A stretch of DNA of 64,000 nt from Aureimonas sp. AU22 (lineage in GTDB: Bacteria > Pseudomonadota > Alphaproteobacteria > Rhizobiales > Rhizobiaceae), in NCBI RefSeq assembly GCF_001463745.1, contig NZ_BBWJ01000028.1, forward strand, positions 1-64,000, given 5' to 3'. The notes under the pieces were generated by a model. The model was given only the letters and a program-made list of their open reading frames with translations, ran no database searches and had not been told where the DNA came from. A program made the translations under genes and the position numbers. Below are positions 23,362 to 31,188 of the stretch, piece after piece (positions within the stretch are counted from its first letter, which is position 1; each line of letters opens with the position of its first letter).

Positions 23362-24839
23362 TGTATCTGGCGCGCCTCGACCACCCCGCCGATTTCGACG
23401 GCTGGCGCGAGGCGGCCCGCACGGCGCTGGCCCTCCACGTGCCGCCGGAGGAGATGGCCTTCGCGGTGGGCGAGGAGCCCGTGCCGCTCTTTGCCGAACC
23501 CTTGCCCGAACGCCCGGCCGACGCGCCGCCCTTCAACGTGCCGAAGGCCTTTCCGGATGTGGCGCGCAAGCTGATCTGCCACGCCGACCCCGAACGCTTC
23601 CTCTTCGCCTATCGCCTCCTCTGGCGCCTGCAGGAGGAGAAGAAGCTCCTCGAGATCGTGTCCGACCCCGACACCCGCCGCGCCGTCGAGATGCAGAAGG
23701 CGGTCTATCGCGACAGCCACAAGATGAAGGCCTTCGTGCGCTTTCGCGAGATCGAGGACGAGAAGGGCGAGCGCCAGTACATCGCCTGGTTCGAGCCCTT
23801 CCACCACGTCGTCGAGTTCACCGCTCCCTTCTTCATGCGCCGCTTCCCCGGCATGATCTGGAGCATCCTGACGCCGAAGCGCTCCGTCCATTGGGACGGC
23901 GTCGATCTCGTCTTCGCCCCCGGCGCGGACGTGAGCCAGAAGCCCGCCGACGACGACATGGAAGCGCTCTGGCTCACCTACTACGCCTCGATCTTCAACC
24001 CGGCGCGGCTGAAGGTGAAGGCGATGCAGGCGGAAATGCCGAAGAAATACTGGCACAACCTGCCGGAAGCCACGCTCATCGAACCCCTGATCCGGGGTGC
24101 CGAGGCGGCGCAGCGCCGCATGATCGAAACCCAGCCGACCCTGCCGAGTTTCCGCCACGAGAAACAGGCGGAGCGCAACGACATGGCACGTGCGGCATCG
24201 ACGGTCCCGGCCTTCAACGGCTTCAACAAGCCGCCGGAAGATATTGAGGAGGCCCGTGAACAGGCCAGGCACTGCAAGGCCTGCCCGCTCTGGGAGCCCG
24301 CCACCCAGACCGTCTTCGGCAAGGGCCCGGCGGACGCACCCGTGATCTTCGTCGGCGAGCAGCCGGGCGACCAGGAGGATTTGGCCGGCGAGCCCTTCAT
24401 CGGCCCCGCCGGCAAGGTCTTCGACGAGGCGCTGGCCGCCGCCGGCATCGACCGTTCGCAAGCCTACGTCACCAATGCCGTCAAGCACTTCAAGTTCGAG
24501 CCGCGCGGCAAGCGCCGCATCCACGCCAAGCCCAACATGGGCGAGGTGAAGGTCTGTCGCTGGTGGCTCGAACAGGAGCGCGAGCTCATCAAGCCGAAGC
24601 TCATCGTGGCGTTGGGCGCCACCGCCGCCGCCTCGGTGCTGGGCAAGACCGTCACGATCCGCGACACGCGCTCCAAGCTCATCGACCTGCCCGGCGTCGA
24701 CACCAAGCTCCTCGTCACCGTCCACCCTGCCTACATCCTGCGCCTGCCCGACCCGGACGCCCAGGCCCGCGAACGCGCCGCCTTCCACGCCGACATGGAC
24801 CGCGCCAAGGCCTACGTGCCCGCGATTGCGCTGGGGTGA
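23361..24839 (+). CDS. DUF4130-UdgX fusion, uracil-DNA glycosylase superfamily protein
   Basis: The 492-residue protein has an N-terminal DUF4130 domain (about 1-270, including MKAFVRFREIE and HWDGVDLVF) and a C-terminal family-4-like uracil-DNA glycosylase domain. The latter shows the iron-sulfur type pair HCKACPLW, GEQPGDQEDLAGEPFIGPAG and a VHPAY motif. The loop GKRRIHAKPN, with His388, is the hallmark of UdgX, the enzyme known from mycobacteria to become covalently attached to DNA through this histidine after removing uracil. The first ATG overlaps the radical SAM gene stop (TGATG), so co-translation is likely. The pairing implies a shared DNA damage function. Confidence 0.93.
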   Translation: MYLARLDHPADFDGWREAARTALALHVPPEEMAFAVGEEPVPLFAEPLPERPADAPPFNVPKAFPDVARKLICHADPERFLFAYRLLWRLQEEKKLLEIVSDPDTRRAVEMQKAVYRDSHKMKAFVRFREIEDEKGERQYIAWFEPFHHVVEFTAPFFMRRFPGMIWSILTPKRSVHWDGVDLVFAPGADVSQKPADDDMEALWLTYYASIFNPARLKVKAMQAEMPKKYWHNLPEATLIEPLIRGAEAAQRRMIETQPTLPSFRHEKQAERNDMARAASTVPAFNGFNKPPEDIEEAREQARHCKACPLWEPATQTVFGKGPADAPVIFVGEQPGDQEDLAGEPFIGPAGKVFDEALAAAGIDRSQAYVTNAVKHFKFEPRGKRRIHAKPNMGEVKVCRWWLEQERELIKPKLIVALGATAAASVLGKTVTIRDTRSKLIDLPGVDTKLLVTVHPAYILRLPDPDAQARERAAFHADMDRAKAYVPAIALG

Positions 24840-24858
24840 GGGCGCGGACGTGGGTTGG

Positions 24859-25036
24859 CGGGGCTGCCGCCCCGAGCCCCGCTCGGGAAAGAATTCCCGA
24901 ACCCTTCTTTTGCCTTGGGACTTTTCCGAGATTGGGGAGGGCCGTCGGCCCTCCCCAATCTCGGACATCTCTCAACACATGAGGGGTCCAGGGGAAATCA
25001 TTTCCCCTGGCGGGGTGCAGGGGCCGCGCCCCTGCC
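24859..25036. repeat. Composite hairpin cluster, possible extragenic repeat element
   Basis: In order, I see CGGGG/CCCCG (24859-24874) and CCCGAGC/GCTCGGG (24871-24887). TCGGGAA/TTCCCGA follows around 24883-24900. A 19-base arm pair is at 24926-24944 with 24946-24964, CCAGGGGAAA/TTTCCCCTGG at 24988-25010, and GCAGGGG/CCCCTGC at 25018-25036. Such density is typical of REP-like extragenic elements or nested terminators. Copy number elsewhere in the genome cannot be judged from this window. Confidence 0.7.
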
Positions 25037-25100
25037 ATCGACGTTCGCCCTCTCGCCCCGGCGCCATCTCGTGCTAGGGCATCGGCGATGAGGCATGCCG

Positions 25101-25108
25101 GAGGAGGG
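25101..25108 (+). promoter_or_regulatory. Ribosome binding site deciding the isomerase start
   Basis: GAGGAGGG lies four bases before the ATG at 25113. It falls inside the extension that would result from the upstream ATG at 25095, so the downstream start is preferred. Confidence 0.75.
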
Positions 25109-25112
25109 CATC

Positions 25113-25811
25113 ATGAAGAGATCGCGGGTCAACGAGATCATCCGGCAGAGCGACGAGTTCATCCGCTCGTTCGGCTACGTCATGCCGCCCTTCGCCTATC
25201 TGTCGCCGGCCGAGATGCGGGCGCGGCGGGGCGATCTCCAGGCGGTGGTGGATCGGCGGCTCGGCTGGGACATCACCGACTACGGGCGCGGCGACTTCGA
25301 CGGGCTCGGCCTCTTCCTGTTCACGACGCGCAACGGCGACAATGCCGATCTGAAGGCGGGGCGCGGCATGCTCTATGCCGAGAAGATCATGATCTCGCGG
25401 AAAGATCAGCTGTCGCCGATGCACCGGCACGACCTGAAGGCCGAGGACATCATCAACCGGGGCGGTGCGACGCTGGCGCTGAAGCTCTACACGGCGGGGC
25501 CGGACGGTGAGATCGACAAATCGCTGCCCGTGAACGTCGTCACCGACGGCATGCGGCGGCAGATGAAGGGCGGCGATATCCTGCGTCTGTCGCCGGGCGA
25601 GAGCGTGACCCTGATGCCGCGCACCGACTGGCACGCCTTTTGGGGCGAAGGCGGGGACGTGCTGATCGGCGAGGTCTCCACCGTCAACGACGACATGACC
25701 GACAACGTCTTCGCGGAGCCGATCGGCCGGTTCTCCGAGATCGAGGAGGACGAGGAGCCGCTGCACCTTCTGGTTTCCGACTACGACACCTGGCTTGGCG
25801 GTAACCGATAA
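25113..25811 (+). CDS. D-lyxose ketol-isomerase family cupin
   Basis: The family isomerises D-lyxose and D-xylulose (and often D-mannose and D-fructose) using a divalent metal in a cupin fold. The 232-residue product begins MKRSRVNEIIRQSDEFIRSF and contains PMHRHDLKAEDIINRGG. Here His104, His106 and Glu111 match metal ligands, and WHAFWGEGGDVLIGEVSTVND should provide the last histidine and the core strand. It stands alone between a DNA repair pair and an ATPase gene, without sugar transport genes, so the physiological substrate is open. The start is set by the ribosome binding site. Confidence 0.85.
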   Translation: MKRSRVNEIIRQSDEFIRSFGYVMPPFAYLSPAEMRARRGDLQAVVDRRLGWDITDYGRGDFDGLGLFLFTTRNGDNADLKAGRGMLYAEKIMISRKDQLSPMHRHDLKAEDIINRGGATLALKLYTAGPDGEIDKSLPVNVVTDGMRRQMKGGDILRLSPGESVTLMPRTDWHAFWGEGGDVLIGEVSTVNDDMTDNVFAEPIGRFSEIEEDEEPLHLLVSDYDTWLGGNR

Positions 25812-25945
25812 CTGTGGACGCCGCAGGCTGCGGGACTCCAGAAATGGCGTGCCCTCCGCTAGGTTAAGTCGTCCTCGACCATGAACAATCCGGGCCCGCG
25901 CCATCCCTCGCGCGCGGGACCGTTCGCATTGCGGAGAAGAGCCGT

Positions 25946-27466
25946 TTGACCAAGGTCGCCGTCGATCTCGGAACGACCGCCACGGGCGAGCCGGCGGAGA
26001 TGGACCTGGAGGAACTCCTGTCCACGCGCCTTCTCGTGCAGGGCAATTCCGGTTCGGGCAAGTCGCATCTCTTCCGCCGCATCCTCGAGCAGAGCGCCGG
26101 CTGGGTGCAGCAGGCGATCATCGACCCGGAAGGCGACTTCGTCTCCTTCTCCGACCGGTTCGGGCATGTGGTGGTCGACGCCGACCGGACGCCCGCGGAG
26201 CTCGCGCGGATCGCGACGCGCATCCGCCAGCATCGCGCCTCCGTCGTTCTCAACCTCGAGGGGCTGGACGCCGAGGTGCAGATGAACTGCGCCGCCGCCT
26301 TCCTGAACGGGCTCTTCGACGCCGACCGGCACCACTGGTTCCCGATGCTGATTGCCGTCGACGAGGCGCAGATCTTCGCGCCCGCCATCGCCGGGGACGT
26401 CGGCGACGAGGCGCGGCGCATTTCGCTCGGCGCGATGACGAACCTTATGTGCCGCGGCCGCAAGCGCGGGCTGGCCGGCATGATCGCGACGCAGCGCCTC
26501 GCAAAGCTTGCCAAGAACGTCGCGGCCGAGGCGTCGAACTTCCTGATGGGCCGCACCTTCCTCGACATCGACATGGCACGCGCGGCCGATCTCCTTGGCA
26601 TGGACCGGCGGCAGGCCGAGCGCTTCCGCGATCTCGAGCCCGGCCATTTCGTGGCGCTCGGGCCGGCGCTCTCGCGCAAGCCGATCCCGCTTCGCATAGG
26701 TCCGGTGGAAACGGCCGGGCGCTCGGGGCGCCCCGTTCTGATGGCGCTGCCGGAGGCGAGCGCCGCCGAGATGGCCGATCTCATCTTCACGGCCGGCGCC
26801 GACGAGCCCGTCGCGCTGCCGGCGCCCGTCCGGCGCGAGCCGGCGGTGGCGACGCGTGAGCTTCTGGAGCGCGTCTCCGCGCCCCGGGTCGCGGGCTTTG
26901 CCCCCGTCGAGGAAGACCCCGAAGAGGACGAGGAGACGGTCGCCGAGCGTCAGGCCGGCATCGATGCGATCTTCGCCGAACTGATGGCGGATCCCGAAGC
27001 CGCCTTCCGCCCCGTCCAGACGCTCTACCAGGACTTCCTCACCCATTGCCGGTTGAAGCGCCTGTCGCCCGGCGCGCTGGACCTTGCCGGCTTCCGCCGC
27101 AAGCTGGCGCTGGCGCGTGCCGGCGTCGGGTCGGACGGCGAGGACGATGCCTGGGCCGAGGTCGTCGCGCGCTCGGAGGAACTCCCCGACGACATGCAGG
27201 GCGTCTACCTCATGCTCGCCAAGGCCGCGCGCGACGCCGAACCCTGTCCCGGCGACGAGGTTCTGGCGCGCGCCTACGGCAGCCATTCGCCCTCGCGCGG
27301 TCGCTTCCTCCTGACCTGGATGGCCGAGCGCGGCTACATCGCCGCCGAGACCGACTTCCGGGGCAACCGCGTCGTCACCATCGCCGGCAACAACTGGCGC
27401 ACGGGCGCGGGAAGCGCCAAGCCGCGCGGCGGTCAAGCCGCGCCGCGCCTGCGCCGCGTGAAGTGA
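25946..27466 (+). CDS. HerA/DUF87-like P-loop ATP-binding protein
   Basis: The 506-residue protein has a Walker A motif GNSGSGKS (about residues 33-40), Walker B MLIAVDEAQIF (about 137-147) and an arginine-rich CRGRKRGLAGMIATQR segment. This is the organisation of HerA/FtsK-type ATPases and conjugation-type motor proteins. After an acidic linker (EEDPEEDEETV) there is a C-terminal region ending in a winged-helix-like stretch, SRGRFLLTWMAERGYI. The TTG start at 25946-25948 has CGGAGAAG about eight bases upstream and no better ATG nearby. No NurA or other partner nuclease lies beside it. The cellular role is unknown. Confidence 0.8.
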   Translation: MTKVAVDLGTTATGEPAEMDLEELLSTRLLVQGNSGSGKSHLFRRILEQSAGWVQQAIIDPEGDFVSFSDRFGHVVVDADRTPAELARIATRIRQHRASVVLNLEGLDAEVQMNCAAAFLNGLFDADRHHWFPMLIAVDEAQIFAPAIAGDVGDEARRISLGAMTNLMCRGRKRGLAGMIATQRLAKLAKNVAAEASNFLMGRTFLDIDMARAADLLGMDRRQAERFRDLEPGHFVALGPALSRKPIPLRIGPVETAGRSGRPVLMALPEASAAEMADLIFTAGADEPVALPAPVRREPAVATRELLERVSAPRVAGFAPVEEDPEEDEETVAERQAGIDAIFAELMADPEAAFRPVQTLYQDFLTHCRLKRLSPGALDLAGFRRKLALARAGVGSDGEDDAWAEVVARSEELPDDMQGVYLMLAKAARDAEPCPGDEVLARAYGSHSPSRGRFLLTWMAERGYIAAETDFRGNRVVTIAGNNWRTGAGSAKPRGGQAAPRLRRVK

Positions 27467-27515
27467 GGAACGGTCAGGGCTCGTCCCCGCCGCAGATCCG
27501 TGCCAGAAGGGCCCC

Positions 27516-28040
27516 ATGTTTCCCGACACGCTCTGGACCGAAGACCTGATCCTCAGACCCATCGCCCTCGGCGATACGGGCGCGATCTTCGACGAGTATG
27601 CACAGGACCCCGAGGTCACGCGCTACCTCACATGGTCGCCGCACGCGTCCGTGCGCGAGACCGAGGACTATATCTCCGGCTGCATCGCGAGCGAGACCTC
27701 GCGCACCTTCACCCTTCTCGGTCGGCGCGACCGCCAGCTGCGCGGCGCGCTGACGATCCGCCGCGATGTGCCGGGCCGAATCGGCTTCGGCTACGTCCTG
27801 TCGCGCCGCTCCTGGAACCAGGGCCTGATGACCGAGGCTCTGACCGAGGTCGTCGGCTGGGCCATGAAGCAGCGCGACGTCTGGCGCGTCGGCGCGACCT
27901 GCGACGTCGACAACGTCGCGGCAGCACGCGTGATGGAGAAGGCCGGCCTTCTGCGCGAGGGGCTTCTCAAGCGCTGGATGGTGCATCCGAACGTCGAGGA
28001 CGCGCCGCGCGATTGCTGGATCTTCGCCCGGACGCGCTGA
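27516..28040 (+). CDS. GNAT family N-acetyltransferase (RimJ/RimL-like)
   Basis: The 174-residue protein has the layout of RimJ/RimL-type acetyltransferases that transfer an acetyl group from acetyl-CoA to an amino group. LWTEDLILRPIALGD at the start, GFGYVLSRRSWNQGLMTEAL with the CoA-binding region in the middle, and DVDNVAAARVMEKAGLLREG near the C-terminus are characteristic. The start ATG follows AGAAGGG. It ends three bases from the stop of the convergent DUF2585 gene. The substrate, a small molecule or a protein N-terminus, cannot be told from sequence. Confidence 0.88.
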   Translation: MFPDTLWTEDLILRPIALGDTGAIFDEYAQDPEVTRYLTWSPHASVRETEDYISGCIASETSRTFTLLGRRDRQLRGALTIRRDVPGRIGFGYVLSRRSWNQGLMTEALTEVVGWAMKQRDVWRVGATCDVDNVAAARVMEKAGLLREGLLKRWMVHPNVEDAPRDCWIFARTR

Positions 28041-28043
28041 CCG

Positions 28044-28634
28044 TCATACCGGCGGCACGGAGACGCCGAGAAGTCGCAGCGTGCCGAGGATGAAGCCATC
28101 GCGGATGGCGAGGGCGATGGCGAGTTCCAGGAGCACGACGAGCGCGATCGTGCCCTTGAGGGGCAGCCTGCGCGCGGCGAAGAATCCCAGCGCCACGAAC
28201 ACCGTGTCGCCGACGGCGTTGAGAACGCTGTCGCCATGGTAGTCCGGCGCGCCGACCGCCCCGCCGAACAAGGCGATGATCCACGGCGTGTTCTCCATTA
28301 TCTCCCATGCGGCGCTGGAGGCCAGCGCCGTGAGGAAAAGCCAGCTCGTCGGCCAGTGCGGACGAGCCCGGTCGAGCGCCAGGAACAGGCCGATGCCGTA
28401 GACGACGTGAAGCGCCGAATACCAGTCCGCGAATTGCTGAGAGGAACCCGGCGAATGCGGGTCGCCGTCCCAGAGACGGATCGTGCCGCAATCGCAGGCG
28501 ATCGGGCGCCCCAAGAGGTCGAGAATGGCCGCCATCGCGAGCACGATCGCGGCGCCGACGAGGATCTGCCCCCCCGAACTGCCGAAAATAGCGTGTGGCG
28601 CGTTCGTTCCGGGGCGGGGGGCCATATCTGTCAT
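28044..28634 (-). CDS. DUF2585 (UPF0314) integral membrane protein, second copy
   Basis: This 196-residue protein is a paralog of the one embedded in the glycogen operon at 3.2-3.8 kb. It shares CDCGTIRLWDG, QFADWYSALHVVYG, AWEIMENTP, DYHGDSVLNAVGDTVF and an AIRDGF motif near the end, with four to five hydrophobic segments. Unlike the first copy it has a normal ATG start (28632-28634). It is divergent from the crtX operon, with a gap of about 100 bases that must hold both promoters, and convergent with the GNAT gene. No function is known. The conserved acidic and histidine residues within membrane segments are the main clue. Confidence 0.85.
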   Translation of the reverse strand: MTDMAPRPGTNAPHAIFGSSGGQILVGAAIVLAMAAILDLLGRPIACDCGTIRLWDGDPHSPGSSQQFADWYSALHVVYGIGLFLALDRARPHWPTSWLFLTALASSAAWEIMENTPWIIALFGGAVGAPDYHGDSVLNAVGDTVFVALGFFAARRLPLKGTIALVVLLELAIALAIRDGFILGTLRLLGVSVPPV

Positions 28635-28732
28635 GGCGGGAGAACGCGCACCTCCCGATCACGGTTGCCGCACTTCGGCGCCGTCCACAGTCTTCTGCGT
28701 CGCTTCTTGGCCGATCCACGCTATCTCTAGCG

Positions 28733-30025
28733 GTGTCGCCCGCACGAACTTCCGGCACCATTTTGCATTTCGGCCTCGTCTGTCCTCCGTTCCCGAGCCA
28801 TGTGCGCGTCTTCGAGGCGATCGCCTGTGCGCTCACCGCTCGCGGCCACCGGGCCAGCTTTCTCCTCAACGCCGGTGCGGGGGCGCTGGTACGGTCCGGA
28901 CCTTGGAAGGTCCGCGAGGTCGGCCCCGGTCCCGCACAACGCGCAGGGACCGCCGGCTCCACCGGGCTCTTCGGCATCCTGCGCACCGTGGCGGACGCCG
29001 CCCGGCGCACCGAAAGCCTGGCGGTCGGGGGTGTAGCGGCCTTGGAAGCGATGGGCGTCGACGCGCTTCTCGGCGATCAGATGGAGCCGGCCTCCGGGCT
29101 TCTCGCCGCCCGTCTCGGCCTGCCGTTCGTGTCGATCGCCTCGGCGCTCGCCATCGATCCCGACCTGGCGACGCCGCCGCCCTATCTCGACTGGTCCTAT
29201 GACCCCAGCAGTGAAGGGTTGAAGCGCAACCGCGGGGGGCGGCGGATCGCCAACCTGCTTCTGCGTCGACAGGCCGAGACGATCCGCCGCAGCGCTCTTT
29301 CGCTCGGCCTGCCGCCGCACGGCACGATGGAAGACTGGCTCTCGCCGCTCGGAACGATCTCGCAGACCCCGCTCGCGTTCGAATTTCCCTATGGCGGGCG
29401 GCGCCGGATCCTCGGTGTCGGTCCGCTGCGCGCGCCGGGGGAGGGGGAGGAGCCGCTGCCCTTCGCGCCCAACCCGGCGCGGCCGCTCGTCTTCGCCTCG
29501 CTCGGCACGCTGCAGGGCCATCGGCTGGGCCTGTTTCGCGCCGTCGCGCAGGCTTGCCGGCGGCTCGGCCTCGACCTTGCCGTGGCCCATTGCGGCCGCT
29601 TGAGTGCGGACGAGGCGGCGACGATCGACGCACGGGTCGTCACCGACTTCCTGCCCCAGCGCGCCGTCCTGCGCGCGGCAAGCGCCTGCGTCACCCATGC
29701 CGGGCTCAACACCGTCCTCGATGCGATGGAGGCGGGCGTGCCGACGCTCGCCATCCCCATCGCCTACGACCAGCCGGGCGTCGCCGCCCGTCTCGTGCAT
29801 CACGGCGCGGGATTGAAGCTTTCGCGCCGGCGCCTTGCGCCCGACGCCGTGGAAACGGCGCTGGAACGGCTCCTGAACGAGCCTCGCTTCCGGGAGCGGG
29901 CAGAGGCGATCGGCGCGGCGATCGGACAGGCGGGGGGTGTGTCCCGCGCGGCCGACGCGATCGAGGACTGGATCGCCGAGGCGCGGCCGATGCGGCGCCC
30001 GGCCCGCAAGGCGGAGCCGGCATGA
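28733..30025 (+). CDS. crtX: Zeaxanthin glucosyltransferase CrtX
   Basis: CrtX transfers glucose from UDP-glucose to the hydroxyl groups of zeaxanthin. The N-terminal segment ILHFGLVCPPFPSHVRVFEA matches the start of Pantoea-type CrtX. The C-terminal half carries the glycosyltransferase donor-site region, VFASLGTLQGHRLGLFRAVA and CVTHAGLNTVLDAMEAGVPT. The GTG at 28733-28735 gives 430 residues, the family length; the longer ORF to 28595 has no family match. No good ribosome binding site is visible, so a downstream TTG remains possible. It is the first gene of crtX-crtY-crtI-crtB, and its stop overlaps crtY (ATGA). Confidence 0.92.
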   Translation: MSPARTSGTILHFGLVCPPFPSHVRVFEAIACALTARGHRASFLLNAGAGALVRSGPWKVREVGPGPAQRAGTAGSTGLFGILRTVADAARRTESLAVGGVAALEAMGVDALLGDQMEPASGLLAARLGLPFVSIASALAIDPDLATPPPYLDWSYDPSSEGLKRNRGGRRIANLLLRRQAETIRRSALSLGLPPHGTMEDWLSPLGTISQTPLAFEFPYGGRRRILGVGPLRAPGEGEEPLPFAPNPARPLVFASLGTLQGHRLGLFRAVAQACRRLGLDLAVAHCGRLSADEAATIDARVVTDFLPQRAVLRAASACVTHAGLNTVLDAMEAGVPTLAIPIAYDQPGVAARLVHHGAGLKLSRRRLAPDAVETALERLLNEPRFRERAEAIGAAIGQAGGVSRAADAIEDWIAEARPMRRPARKAEPA

Positions 30026-31188
30026 GCCTCGATGCCGATCTGATCCTCCTCGGCGGCGGTCTTGCCAACGGCCTCATCGCCCATCGGCTGGCCACGCGCC
30101 GGCCGGACCTGCGCATCCTCGTGATCGAGGGCGGCGAGACGCTGGGCGGCAATCACACCTGGAGTTTCCACGACGGCGATCTCAGCCAAGCCGAGCACGA
30201 GTGGATCGCGCCCTTCGTGGCTGCGCGCTGGACGGACTACGACGTGCGGTTCCCGCGGCGCGAGCGGCGTTTCGGCACGGGCTATGCCTCGGTCTCGTCC
30301 GAGCGCTTCCGGGAACTGCTGACGCGGCAGCTCGGACAGCGCATCCTCGCCGGCATCCCCGCTGTCGACGTCACTCCGACGAGCGTGACGCTGGCCGATC
30401 AGCGCAGTTTCAGCGCGCGCGCGGTGATCGACGGTCGCGGCGCACGGCCGAGCCCGCATCTCGATCTCGGCTTCCAGAAGTTCCTCGGCCAGGAATGGGA
30501 GTTCGATCGGCCGCACGGGCTGCAGCGTCCCGTCATCATGGATGCCACCGTGCCCCAGCGCGACGGCTATCGCTTCGTCTACGTCCTGCCCTTCTCGCCG
30601 ACGCGCCTTCTGGTGGAGGATACGTACTACGCTGACCGAGGCACGCTCGACACCGAGGTCCTGCGCGGCCATCTCGCCGACTACGCGACGCGAGCCGGTT
30701 GGGGCGAGGGGCGGCTCGTGCGCGAGGAGCACGGCATTCTGCCCATCGCGCTCGGCGGCGACATCGACGCCCTCATCGCGTCGTCGAACGGCATGCCGAC
30801 GGTGGGCCTTGCCCACGCGCTGTTCCATCCGACCACCGGGTACTCACTGCCCGACGCGGTGCATGTTGCCGATCTCGTCTCGCGCGCGCCGGACATCTCG
30901 CCGGAGGGGCTCGCGCGGCTTCTCGACGCGCATGCCCGCAACATCTGGAGCGACCGCAGCTATTTCCGGATGCTCAACCGGCTCCTGTTCCATGCGGGAC
31001 GCCCGGAAGAGCGTTACCGGATCCTCGAGCATTTCCACCGCCTGCCCGATCCGCTCGTGGCGCGGTTCTATGCCGCACGGCTGGACTTTGCCGACAAGGT
31101 CCGCATTCTCGCCGGCAAGCCCCCGGTCCCGGTGTTCAGCGCCCTGCGGGTGCTCGCCGCCTCCCGTTTGCCCAAGGAATCCGCATGA
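30022..31188 (+). CDS. crtY: Lycopene beta-cyclase CrtY
   Basis: CrtY cyclises both ends of lycopene to give beta-carotene in the membrane. The 388-residue protein starts with a dinucleotide-binding fold, DLILLGGGLANGLIAHRLA. It contains GGNHTWSFHD, DATVPQRDGYRFVYVLPFSP and LVEDTYY, and the cyclase motif LFHPTTGYSLPDAV. All are typical of the proteobacterial CrtY family. The ATG overlaps the crtX stop by four bases and its own stop overlaps crtI in the same way, so the genes are translationally coupled. Confidence 0.96.
   Translation: MSLDADLILLGGGLANGLIAHRLATRRPDLRILVIEGGETLGGNHTWSFHDGDLSQAEHEWIAPFVAARWTDYDVRFPRRERRFGTGYASVSSERFRELLTRQLGQRILAGIPAVDVTPTSVTLADQRSFSARAVIDGRGARPSPHLDLGFQKFLGQEWEFDRPHGLQRPVIMDATVPQRDGYRFVYVLPFSPTRLLVEDTYYADRGTLDTEVLRGHLADYATRAGWGEGRLVREEHGILPIALGGDIDALIASSNGMPTVGLAHALFHPTTGYSLPDAVHVADLVSRAPDISPEGLARLLDAHARNIWSDRSYFRMLNRLLFHAGRPEERYRILEHFHRLPDPLVARFYAARLDFADKVRILAGKPPVPVFSALRVLAASRLPKESA

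Larger units (their letters stand above)
24840..25112. other. Intergenic region packed with inverted repeats
   Basis: No gene is supported here. The stretch contains at least five inverted repeats in a row, described in the repeat entry, then the ribosome binding site of the isomerase gene. Short ORFs that read through on both strands follow from the palindromes and do not look like proteins. Confidence 0.7.
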
